Assembly: GCA_044226395.1 (NCBI GenBank)
Contig: JBGAHD010000004.1
Coordinates: 62,001 to 126,000 of the forward strand
Source: JBGAHD01 sp044226395
Lineage (GTDB): Bacteria > Pseudomonadota > Gammaproteobacteria > Xanthomonadales > Ahniellaceae
Length of the DNA: 64,000 nt
Direction of reading: 5' to 3'
The notes under the pieces were generated by a model that was not told where the DNA came from, searched no databases, and saw only the letters and a list, made by a program, of their open reading frames with translations. The position numbers and the translations under genes were made by a program. Shown piece by piece: positions 46,181-54,075 of the stretch (position 1 is its first letter; every line of letters starts with the position of its first letter).

Positions 46181-47992
46181 ATGAAACGACCCATCGCCCT
46201 GTCCGCCGCCGTCGCGTTCGCGCTGTGCGCGCCCGCCGTCACGCATGCCAGCAGTTCGATCGATCCGCTCGCGCCGGGTTATCTGGAACTCATCGGCGTG
46301 CTGCCGACCCAGACCTACGATCCGTTCACTTCGCCCTTGCTGCGTCGTCGTCCCGGCCACGCGCCGGAACTGCCGCCGGAGTTCAAGGAACAGAATCCCA
46401 ATGGCATCGACCCCGCGCCGGTCGATCAAGTCGGCGAGTTCGTGCCCCTGCCCGATCGCTGGCGCATCATGGAAGCGCTGGGCTTCAAGCATCCCTGGTA
46501 CGACCCGTACAACCAGAACGTCTTGAAGGGCGACAAGCCGATTCACGGCGAGGACTGGTTCCTGTCCCTGGTCGGCATCGCCGACACCGTGATCGAGCCG
46601 CGCTCCATTCCTACGCCCACGGGCATCACCTCGAGCGAGGGCCCGGGTCAGAACGACATTTTCTCCGGCATCGATCAGACCATCCTGGCGCAGACCTTTC
46701 TCGCGGGCCTGGTCTATTTCAAGGGCGACACCACGTTCAAGCCGCCCGAATACGAATATCGCCTGACGCTCGGCTTTCAGTACAACCGCGTCGATGTCGA
46801 CGACGTGCGCGTGCTGCAGATCGACCCTCGCCTCGGCAGCACGCGCGACGATGGTTTCGTCGCGGTGCAGGAACTCTTCGTCGATAAGCATCTGCGCGAT
46901 GTCTCCGATCGCTACGACTTCGACGCGATCCGCTTCGGCATTCAGCCGTTCTCGACCGATTTCCGCGGCTTCCTGTTTCAGGATCTGCAGTTCGGCGCGC
47001 GTTTGTTCGGCAATCGCGACAACAACCGCTGGCAGTACAACCTGGCGTGGTTCCGTCGCATCGAGAAGGACACCAATTCCGGCCTCAATGACATCGGCGA
47101 AGGCCTGCGCGATGACGACATCTTCATCGCCAATCTCTATCGCCAGGACTGGCCGTTCACCGGCTTCACCTCGCAGGGCACGGTGGTGTGGAATCGCAAT
47201 CGCGAAAACGACACCTACTTCGACAACAATGGCTTCATCGCGCGCCCATCCTCGCTGGGCACGGAATCGCCGCGCGAATACGACGCCTATTACCTCGGTT
47301 ACAACGGCGACGGTCACTTCGGTCGTTACAACCTGACGGTGTCGGGCTACTACCTCACTGGCGACAACGTCGGCACCTTCACCGGGCGCGATTCGAATCT
47401 GCGCGCGGGTTTCTTGGCCGCCGAAGGTTCGGTGGATTTCGACTGGATTCGCGTGCGCGTGTCGGGCGCGTACAGCTCGGGCGACGACAATCCTTTCGAC
47501 GATCGCTCCGAGGGCTATGACGCGATCTTCGAGAACCCGATCTTCGCGGGCGCCGACACCAGCTATTGGATTCGCCAGAACATGCCCTTGATCGGCGGCG
47601 GCGGTGTGGCCTTGAGCGGCCGCAATTCGCTGATTCCGTCGCTGCGTTCCTCGCGCGAACTGGGTCAGTCCAATTTTGAAAATCCCGGCCTGCGCCTGTT
47701 GGGCGTGGGCGGTGATTTCGACATCACGCCGCAACATCGCGTGTCGTTCAATCTCAACGAACTGTGGTTCGACGAGACCGCCGTGCTGGAACTGGCGCGC
47801 AATCAGGCGCCGATCGATCGCAGCATCGGCACCGATGTTTCCGTGGCCTGGATCTGGCGCCCCTACTTCACGCAGAACATCGTGCTGCGGCTGTCGGGCG
47901 CCGTGCTGTTGCCGGGCCAGGGCACGCAGGATCTCTATGGCGACGAGGACAATTACTACAGTGTCCTCGGCAACTTCACCTTCACCTATTGA
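46181..47992 (+). CDS. Outer-membrane beta-barrel, probable porin
   Basis: 603 residues with a signal peptide (about 1-23) and repeated amphipathic strands ('RLTLGFQYNRVDVDDVRV', 'DLQFGARLFGNRDNNRWQYNL', 'YNLTVSGYYLTG') ending 'YYSVLGNFTFTY', an outer-membrane C-terminus with a final aromatic residue. Sequence around 'RVSFNLNELWFD' and 'FTQNIVLRLSGAVLLPG' reads as paired strands of a large barrel. It resembles DUF1302/Porin-type barrels in porin-cytochrome conduits. It sits between the HbpS-like lipoprotein (1 base) and the decaheme cytochrome (10 bases), which strongly suggests that it wraps or passes a cytochrome through the outer membrane. Confidence 0.85.
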   Translation: MKRPIALSAAVAFALCAPAVTHASSSIDPLAPGYLELIGVLPTQTYDPFTSPLLRRRPGHAPELPPEFKEQNPNGIDPAPVDQVGEFVPLPDRWRIMEALGFKHPWYDPYNQNVLKGDKPIHGEDWFLSLVGIADTVIEPRSIPTPTGITSSEGPGQNDIFSGIDQTILAQTFLAGLVYFKGDTTFKPPEYEYRLTLGFQYNRVDVDDVRVLQIDPRLGSTRDDGFVAVQELFVDKHLRDVSDRYDFDAIRFGIQPFSTDFRGFLFQDLQFGARLFGNRDNNRWQYNLAWFRRIEKDTNSGLNDIGEGLRDDDIFIANLYRQDWPFTGFTSQGTVVWNRNRENDTYFDNNGFIARPSSLGTESPREYDAYYLGYNGDGHFGRYNLTVSGYYLTGDNVGTFTGRDSNLRAGFLAAEGSVDFDWIRVRVSGAYSSGDDNPFDDRSEGYDAIFENPIFAGADTSYWIRQNMPLIGGGGVALSGRNSLIPSLRSSRELGQSNFENPGLRLLGVGGDFDITPQHRVSFNLNELWFDETAVLELARNQAPIDRSIGTDVSVAWIWRPYFTQNIVLRLSGAVLLPGQGTQDLYGDEDNYYSVLGNFTFTY

Positions 47993-48002
47993 GGGCTCGG
48001 AC

Positions 48003-51000
48003 ATGCGCAAGCACGTGTTCACACGGATTGCCGCCTGCGTGCTGTTCGGGCTCGGCTGTGTCGCTCAGGCTTCCGAAGAGAAACCGGTCGAACGCAGTTA
48101 TGTAGCAGCACCACCGGCACCATCGTTCCAAAGCGTCGAAGCCGCCGCCGAAAAAAGCGCCGGCTGCGTCAGCTGCCATACGCAATCCGACGCCAAGACC
48201 ATGCACGCCAGTTCGGCCGTGGTCATTGGCTGCACGGATTGCCATGGCGGCGACGCGCGCGTGTTCGCGCCCAATGGCGAAGCGGGTCACCGCGAAGTCG
48301 TCGGGCCGATCAACCCGCTTGACGCCGAGTTCGGGGAGCATCAGCACGTGCACGACGGCTATGCTCCCGAGTACAAGGGCGCGATGGAACGCGCCCATGT
48401 ACTACCGCGCTATCCGAACAACTGGCTATATCCGGCCAGCCGCAATCCCGAAAGCTCGTTCGCGAACTTGAACAAGGAAGCGCCCGAGTTCATTCGCTTC
48501 ATCAATCCCGGCGATCTGCGCGTGGCGGAAACCGCGTGCGGCGCCTGTCATCTGCCCATCGTCAAGGCGCAGAAAACGTCGATCATGTCGACCAGCGCCA
48601 TGCTCTGGGGTGGCGCCTCGTACAACAACGGCATTCTGCCGTACAAGCGCTACATCCTCGGCGAGTACTACAACGAGAAGGGCGAATGGGGCTCGGTGGC
48701 CAATCCGGTCGAAGTGACGCCGGAGATGGCCAAGCACGGCATCCTGCCCAAGCTCTATCCCCTGCCCGCGTGGGAAACGGTGCCGCCGGCCGACATCTTC
48801 CGCGTGTTCGAGCGCGGCGGCCGCAACATCAATTCCTCGTTCGGCGAAACGGGATTGCCGAATTCACTCGGCTTGACGCAACGCCTCGAAGAACCCGGCC
48901 GTCCGGATCTGCATCAATCCAACCGCGGCCCGGGCACGGGTCAGCGCGTGGCGATTCCGGTGCTCAATATCCACAAGACGCGCTTGAACGATCCGCACCT
49001 GTGGTACATGGGCACCAATGACAATCCGGGCGACTTCCGCTCCTCCGGTTGCACGGCGTGCCATGTGATCTACGCCAACGATCGCGATCCGCGTCATTCC
49101 GCGATCTGGGCGCGTTACGGCAACGAAGGCTTCACCCAGCAGGCCGATCCGACCATTCCGCGTGGCGAACCGGGGCATCCGATTCGTCACGTGTTCTCGC
49201 GTCAGATTCCCACGAGTCAGTGCATGGTCTGTCACATGCACCAGCCGAACATGTTCATCAACACCATGCTCGGCTACATCATGTGGGACTACGAGACCGA
49301 CGCCAATCGCATGTGGCCGAAGGATCAGCGCTATCCCACCGATGCCCAGGTTCGCGCGATCAATCAGCGCAATCCCGAGGAAGCGGCGATTCGCGGCAAT
49401 TGGGCCGACCCCGATTTCCTGCAGAAAGTCGCGACCATGAACCCCGAACTGAAAGACACGCAGTTCGCGGATTATCACGGTCACGGCTGGAATTTCCGTG
49501 CCGTATTCAAGCGCGATCGCAAGGGCAATCTGCTCGACGCGAACAACGCCCAAGTCGCCGACGACGATCCGAAGAAATTCGAGAAAGCCGTGCACCTGTC
49601 ATCGATTCACGTCGATCTGGGCATGCAGTGCGTGGACTGCCACTTCTCGCAGGACGCGCATTCGAATGGCCACATCGTGGGCGAGGTGATGGCCGGCGTC
49701 GAGATTCAATGCCAGGACTGCCATGGCACGCCCGATCAGTACCCGACCCTGCGCACCTCGGGCCCCATGGCTTCGAAGTACGGCAAGGATCTCGAGCTGA
49801 TTCGCAACCCCGACGGCAAGCGTCGCTTCGAGTGGGTCGATGGCAAGTTGATTCAACGCTCGGCGGTGACGCCGGGCTTGGAATGGACGATGTCGCTGTT
49901 GAAGGACGTGTCCGCGCGCACCTCGCCCGCCTACAACGCGCTGGCCGATCGCGCGCACACCATGTCCACCGACACGGGCTCGCTCAAGTACGGCGCCGAC
50001 GTGCCCGCCGATCAGCGCGCGCACGGCACCGACAAGATGCTGTGCTACACCTGCCACACCTCGTGGACCACGAGCTGCGGCGGTTGCCATCTGCCGATCC
50101 AGGCCAACTTCCGCACGCCGCGTCAGCATTACGAGGGCACGATCTCGCGCAACTACGCGACCTACAATCCGCAGGTCGCGCGCGACGACATGTTCCAGCT
50201 CGGCCTGCATGGCGAGATCAAGAATCATCTGATCGCGCCGGTGCGTTCGAGCTCGGCCCTGGTGCTGTCGTCGACCAATATCAATCGCGAGCGCATCTAC
50301 ATTCAGCAGCCGCCGATCTCGGCGGCGGGCTACAGCTCGCAGGCCTTCGCGCCGCACTACCCGCACACCGAGCGTCGCGGCGAGACCAAGCAGTGCACCG
50401 ACTGCCATCTGAGCCAGCGCAACGACAACAACGCGATCATGGCCCAGCTGCTGTTGCAGGGCACGCGCTTCGTCGACTTCATGGGCTTCAACGCCTGGGT
50501 CGGCGGCGAAGGCGAAGTGACGGCCGTGCCGGTGACCGAGTGGGACGAGCCGCAGGCCGTGATCGGCAGCTATCTGCACGAGTTCGCGTATCCCGATTAC
50601 TTCAACGCGCACGTCAAGCGTGATCGCGAGCTGCCGCAGGGCTTCCCGCATCGCGCGGGCGACGCCAACTGCCTGCAGCATCGCGGCGAATACCTGTACG
50701 TGGCCGAGGGCGCCAATGGCCTGCGCGTGTACGACATCGCCAGCGTCGCCAACAAAGGCTTCTCGCAGCGCGTGATCACCGCGCCGTTCTCGGAAGCCGG
50801 TCAGGACACGCACGTCGAGACCAAGAACGCCACTTGCGTGGTGCTGGCCACGACCCAGCCCGTGCAGCCCTCGCGCAGCCGTTCGGAGTTGATGCAAAAG
50901 ACCAACCTCGAACAGCCCATGCATCCGATCTACGAATACGCCTTCGTGACCGATGCCGAGGAAGGCCTGATCCTGGTCAACATCGACACGCTGCACGACT

Positions 51001-51974
51001 TCGAGCCGCGCAATAACGATCTGTCGCGCGCGCTGACCTGGAACGAAGGCGGCGTGTTGAACGGCGTGCGTCACCTGGCCATCGCCGGCACGTGGTTCTA
51101 TGCCTCGACGCCGGCCGGCATCGTCGTGATCGACATGAACGATCCGATGGCGCCGCGCTATGTCACCACGATCGAGTTGAACGACGTGCGCGCCGCGCAG
51201 GTGCAGTTCCGCTATCTGTTCGCGACGACACGCGAAGGCCTGCAGACGATCGACATCACGCATCCCGAGCAGCCGCGCATCGTTGAGGGCGCTCTGGTGC
51301 CGCTGCGCGACGCGCGCAAGCTGCACGTGGCGCGCACCTATGCCTATGTCGCCGATGGCGGCGACGGCGTGGCCATCGTCGATGTCACCCAGCCCGAGCA
51401 GCCGCGCCTGTATCAGCAGTTCAACGCCGGTGGCGCGATCTCGGATGCGCGCGACGTGACCGTGGCCTCGACCAATGCCTCGCCCTTCCTCTACGTGGCC
51501 GATGGTCGCAATGGTCTTCGCGTGGTCCAGCTGACCTCGCCGCGCAGCCAGCCGAAGTTCTACGGCTATGCCGCCGAGCCCAAGCCCGAGTTGATCGCGA
51601 GTTATCCGACGCGTCATGTCGCACTGTCGTTGTCGCGCGCGCTCGAACGCGATCGCGCGGTCGACGAGACCGGTCACCAGATCGCCGTCCTCGGCCGCGT
51701 CGGTTCGCGCCCGATGAATGCGACCGAGGCGGCGCGTCTGTACCTCGATCCGCAAGGCAAGCCCTGGTTCGTCGACGACGCGGTCGATGGTCCGCGCGGC
51801 GAAGCCTCCAAGCCCGTGCAGTGGCGACCCAACCGCATCTGGGAAGTGCAGGTGCCGGCCGACGAGCGCGATGCCCTGCCCGGTCTCGAGCCCGCGCATT
51901 CCGCCGTGCCTGGCGCCTCGGGCGGCAGCGACACGCTGACCGCGCCCTCGCTGCAACGGCCGCGCAGGCAGTAG
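48003..51974 (+). CDS. Decaheme c-type cytochrome with C-terminal LVIVD-type propeller
   Basis: 1323 residues, signal peptide about 1-23. Ten CxxCH motifs occur in the first 830 residues (CVSCH, CTDCH, CGACH, CTACH, CMVCH, CVDCH, CQDCH, CYTCH, CGGCH, CTDCH). From about residue 890 to 1200 there are about six repeats of the type 'YLYVAEGANGLRVYDIAS', 'WFYASTPAGIVVIDMNDP' and 'YAYVADGGDGVAIVDVTQP', the LVIVD beta-propeller pattern often found on surface proteins. Likely the cell-surface or periplasmic terminal of the electron chain encoded before it. A hairpin follows the stop (51991-52012) without a T-run. Confidence 0.92.
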   Translation: MRKHVFTRIAACVLFGLGCVAQASEEKPVERSYVAAPPAPSFQSVEAAAEKSAGCVSCHTQSDAKTMHASSAVVIGCTDCHGGDARVFAPNGEAGHREVVGPINPLDAEFGEHQHVHDGYAPEYKGAMERAHVLPRYPNNWLYPASRNPESSFANLNKEAPEFIRFINPGDLRVAETACGACHLPIVKAQKTSIMSTSAMLWGGASYNNGILPYKRYILGEYYNEKGEWGSVANPVEVTPEMAKHGILPKLYPLPAWETVPPADIFRVFERGGRNINSSFGETGLPNSLGLTQRLEEPGRPDLHQSNRGPGTGQRVAIPVLNIHKTRLNDPHLWYMGTNDNPGDFRSSGCTACHVIYANDRDPRHSAIWARYGNEGFTQQADPTIPRGEPGHPIRHVFSRQIPTSQCMVCHMHQPNMFINTMLGYIMWDYETDANRMWPKDQRYPTDAQVRAINQRNPEEAAIRGNWADPDFLQKVATMNPELKDTQFADYHGHGWNFRAVFKRDRKGNLLDANNAQVADDDPKKFEKAVHLSSIHVDLGMQCVDCHFSQDAHSNGHIVGEVMAGVEIQCQDCHGTPDQYPTLRTSGPMASKYGKDLELIRNPDGKRRFEWVDGKLIQRSAVTPGLEWTMSLLKDVSARTSPAYNALADRAHTMSTDTGSLKYGADVPADQRAHGTDKMLCYTCHTSWTTSCGGCHLPIQANFRTPRQHYEGTISRNYATYNPQVARDDMFQLGLHGEIKNHLIAPVRSSSALVLSSTNINRERIYIQQPPISAAGYSSQAFAPHYPHTERRGETKQCTDCHLSQRNDNNAIMAQLLLQGTRFVDFMGFNAWVGGEGEVTAVPVTEWDEPQAVIGSYLHEFAYPDYFNAHVKRDRELPQGFPHRAGDANCLQHRGEYLYVAEGANGLRVYDIASVANKGFSQRVITAPFSEAGQDTHVETKNATCVVLATTQPVQPSRSRSELMQKTNLEQPMHPIYEYAFVTDAEEGLILVNIDTLHDFEPRNNDLSRALTWNEGGVLNGVRHLAIAGTWFYASTPAGIVVIDMNDPMAPRYVTTIELNDVRAAQVQFRYLFATTREGLQTIDITHPEQPRIVEGALVPLRDARKLHVARTYAYVADGGDGVAIVDVTQPEQPRLYQQFNAGGAISDARDVTVASTNASPFLYVADGRNGLRVVQLTSPRSQPKFYGYAAEPKPELIASYPTRHVALSLSRALERDRAVDETGHQIAVLGRVGSRPMNATEAARLYLDPQGKPWFVDDAVDGPRGEASKPVQWRPNRIWEVQVPADERDALPGLEPAHSAVPGASGGSDTLTAPSLQRPRRQ

Positions 51975-52023
51975 ACTCGTCGCGAACGAACGCCCCGCGG
52001 CCCCGCGGGGCGCGGGGTGACCG

Positions 52024-52506
52024 ATGAGCGCGACCAATCGTGAGTTGATCCACCGCTTCTACACCGCCTTCGCCGCGCGCGACGCCGAAACCATGGCGAC
52101 GTGCTATGTCGATGACGCGCGCTTTCGCGACCCGGTGTTCACGCTCGAAGGCGAAGCCGTGCGCGACATGTGGCGCATGCTGATCACGCGTGGCAAGGAT
52201 CTGCGCGTGGAGTTCTCCAACGTGCAGGGCGACGCGCTCACCGGCGGCGCGCACTGGGACGCTTACTACACCTTCAGCGGCACCGGCCGTAAGGTCATCA
52301 ATCGCATCGACGCGCACTTTCGCTTTCGCGATGGCTTGATCGCCGAGCACGTCGACACGTTTTCCTTCTGGAGCTGGGCCAGTCAGGCGCTCGGCGCCAA
52401 GGGTCTGCTGCTCGGCTGGTTGCCGGCGGTGCAAGGCAAGGTGCGGCAACAAGCCGCGATCAATCTCGACAAGTTTCGCGCGGAGCGCGCCAAAGCGGGC
52501 GTGTGA
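52024..52506 (+). CDS. NTF2/SnoaL-like protein
   Basis: 160 residues with the cone-shaped NTF2 fold pattern: 'NRELIHRFYTAFAARDAETMATCYVDDARFRDPVF' then 'GAHWDAYYTFSGTGRKVINRIDAHFRFRDGLIAEHVDTF'. The 'FYTAFAARDAETMATCY' start is typical of the SnoaL-like polyketide-cyclase group, whose members act on diverse small molecules. No catalytic residue can be assigned. Its stop overlaps the ATG of the oxidoreductase (TGATG), so the two may act on the same substrate. Confidence 0.85.
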   Translation: MSATNRELIHRFYTAFAARDAETMATCYVDDARFRDPVFTLEGEAVRDMWRMLITRGKDLRVEFSNVQGDALTGGAHWDAYYTFSGTGRKVINRIDAHFRFRDGLIAEHVDTFSFWSWASQALGAKGLLLGWLPAVQGKVRQQAAINLDKFRAERAKAGV

Positions 52507-53534
52507 TGCGCCGCGTCGTCATCGAGCGTCCCGGGCACTATGACGTCCTGACTCTCGAGCAGGCGCCTGACCCCACTCCGCGTCCCGGCGAAGTGCTGAT
52601 CGCGGTCGAAGCCATCGGCGTCAACTACGCCGATGGCATCATCCGCATGGGTCTGTATGCTTCGGCCAAGGAACTGCACGGTTATCCGATCGTGCCGGGC
52701 TTCGAAGTCGCGGGTCACATCGCCGCGCTCGGCGAAGGCGCGAAGGGCTTCGCCGTCGGCGACGCGGTGATCGGCATCACGCTGTTCGGTGGCTACACCT
52801 CGCATCTGTGCTTGCCCACCGAGCGCGTGTTCGCCTTGCCGCGACGCCTGACGCCGCAACAAGGCGCGGCGATTCCTTCGGTGTTTCTCACCGCGTGGTT
52901 CATGGCGCATCGCCAAGTGCATCCGTCCATGAACGATCATTGGCTGGTGCATTCGGCCGCGGGCGGCGTCGGTGGCGCGTTGGCGCAGTTGGGCAAGCTC
53001 GCGGGGTGTCGCATCGTTGGCGTCGTCGGCGCCGGCCACAAGATCGAAGCCGCGCGCGAAGCGGGCTGTCACACCATCATCGATAAATCTCACGGCGACT
53101 GGGCCGCCGCCGCGCGCGTGGTCTCGCCCGAAGGCTATCAAGCCGTGTTCGACGCCAACGGCGTATCGACCCTGGCCCGAAGCTTCGACCTGCTCGCGCC
53201 CATGGGCAAGCTCGCCATCTACGGCTTCGCCTCCATGCTGCCGCGCAATGGCCGACTGAACTGGCTCAAGCTCGCCTGGGACTGGTGGCGCACGCCGCGC
53301 TTCAATCCGCTGAAGATGACGCAGAGCAATCGCAGCGTGCTCGCGTGCAATCTGAGTTTTCTCTCCGCCCACGCCGATCAACTCGCCGAAGGCATGCACT
53401 GGCTGCTCGAACGCTTCGCCACCGGCGCGCTGAAGCCACCACCCGTCGCGCCCTACCCGCTCGAACGCGTCGCCGATGCGCATCGGGCGATTGAGTCGGG
53501 GAAGACGGTGGGGAAGTTGGTGTTGACGCCCTAG
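52506..53534 (+). CDS. MDR-family quinone/alkene oxidoreductase
   Basis: 342 residues, zinc-independent medium-chain dehydrogenase of the QOR/VAT-1 type. N-terminal GroES-like part with 'VNYADGIIRMGLY' and 'PIVPGFEVAGHIAALGEGAKGFAVGD', then the Rossmann loop 'HSAAGGVGGALAQLGKLAG' for NADPH. The zinc-ligand Cys/His cluster of alcohol dehydrogenases is missing. It would reduce quinones or enones. The ATG at 52506 was chosen; an adjacent GTG is also possible. It is coupled to the NTF2-like gene. Confidence 0.9.
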   Translation: MRRVVIERPGHYDVLTLEQAPDPTPRPGEVLIAVEAIGVNYADGIIRMGLYASAKELHGYPIVPGFEVAGHIAALGEGAKGFAVGDAVIGITLFGGYTSHLCLPTERVFALPRRLTPQQGAAIPSVFLTAWFMAHRQVHPSMNDHWLVHSAAGGVGGALAQLGKLAGCRIVGVVGAGHKIEAAREAGCHTIIDKSHGDWAAAARVVSPEGYQAVFDANGVSTLARSFDLLAPMGKLAIYGFASMLPRNGRLNWLKLAWDWWRTPRFNPLKMTQSNRSVLACNLSFLSAHADQLAEGMHWLLERFATGALKPPPVAPYPLERVADAHRAIESGKTVGKLVLTP

Positions 53535-53736
53535 ACCTCGGATCGCGTGGTGAAGTTGCCGCGCGATTTCACCAGAGCATGGCGAATTATCGCCACATAC
53601 TTGGTGGTTCTTTCGCATCGTGATTCGATGCTGGGTAGTGGCAGGAGACGTCGCAGGGCAATTCAACGCTCTCGACCCCATGAAGTCCTGCTGTCCTTGC
53701 CGGCATCGGCAACGACCACCACTCACAAGGTGCCCG

Positions 53737-54075
53737 ATGACTCTGAATCAACCCTTCAAGCAAACCCTACAGGCCCGATTGCAGGCAGACACCGATTTCC
53801 GCCACGCGCTCTTCGCGGAGAGCCTGACTGCCCTGCTCGCCGGCGACGTCGACACCGGCAAGGCCGTGCTGCGCGACTACATCAAGGCCACGGTCGGCTT
53901 CGAGAAGCTCGGCGAGAAGACGGGTACCTCGCCCAAGAGCCTCATGCGCATGTTCAGCCCCAGCGGTAATCCGCAGGCGCGCAATCTGTTCGCGGTGATT
54001 CATCAGTTGCAGCGCCACGCGCGCATCACGCTGCGCGTGGCGTCGTCGGCGCGGTCTACTCGAAGTCGTTCTTGA
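53737..54075 (+). CDS. Antitoxin-like HTH protein (addiction-module type), no toxin
   Basis: 112 residues from the ATG at 53737; further upstream the frame is not protein-like. 'LRDYIKATVGFEKLGEKTGTSPKSLMRMFSPSGNPQARNLFAVIHQLQRH' matches the small Xre-type 'probable addiction module antidote' regulators. Their usual HigB/RelE-like toxin gene just upstream is absent; the 200 bases before the start carry none. The last residues (about 'RSTRSRS') extend beyond the family end, and the gene overlaps the convergent HzsA-like gene by 20 bases, so the 3' end may be altered. Confidence 0.75.
   Translation: MTLNQPFKQTLQARLQADTDFRHALFAESLTALLAGDVDTGKAVLRDYIKATVGFEKLGEKTGTSPKSLMRMFSPSGNPQARNLFAVIHQLQRHARITLRVASSARSTRSRS

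Noticed and set aside
44059..46242. 727-codon minus-strand frame opposite the HbpS-like lipoprotein
   Set aside because: Arg/Gly/His-rich shadow translation without a signal peptide or motif; the + strand gene has a lipobox and a ribosome-binding site.
50671..50682. 'CLQH' as an eleventh heme site in the large cytochrome
   Set aside because: It lacks the second Cys of CxxCH, so only ten covalent heme sites are supported.
49599..52037. 812-codon frame on the minus strand opposite the decaheme cytochrome
   Set aside because: The + strand frame carries ten CxxCH motifs and a propeller; the antisense product has only compositional bias.
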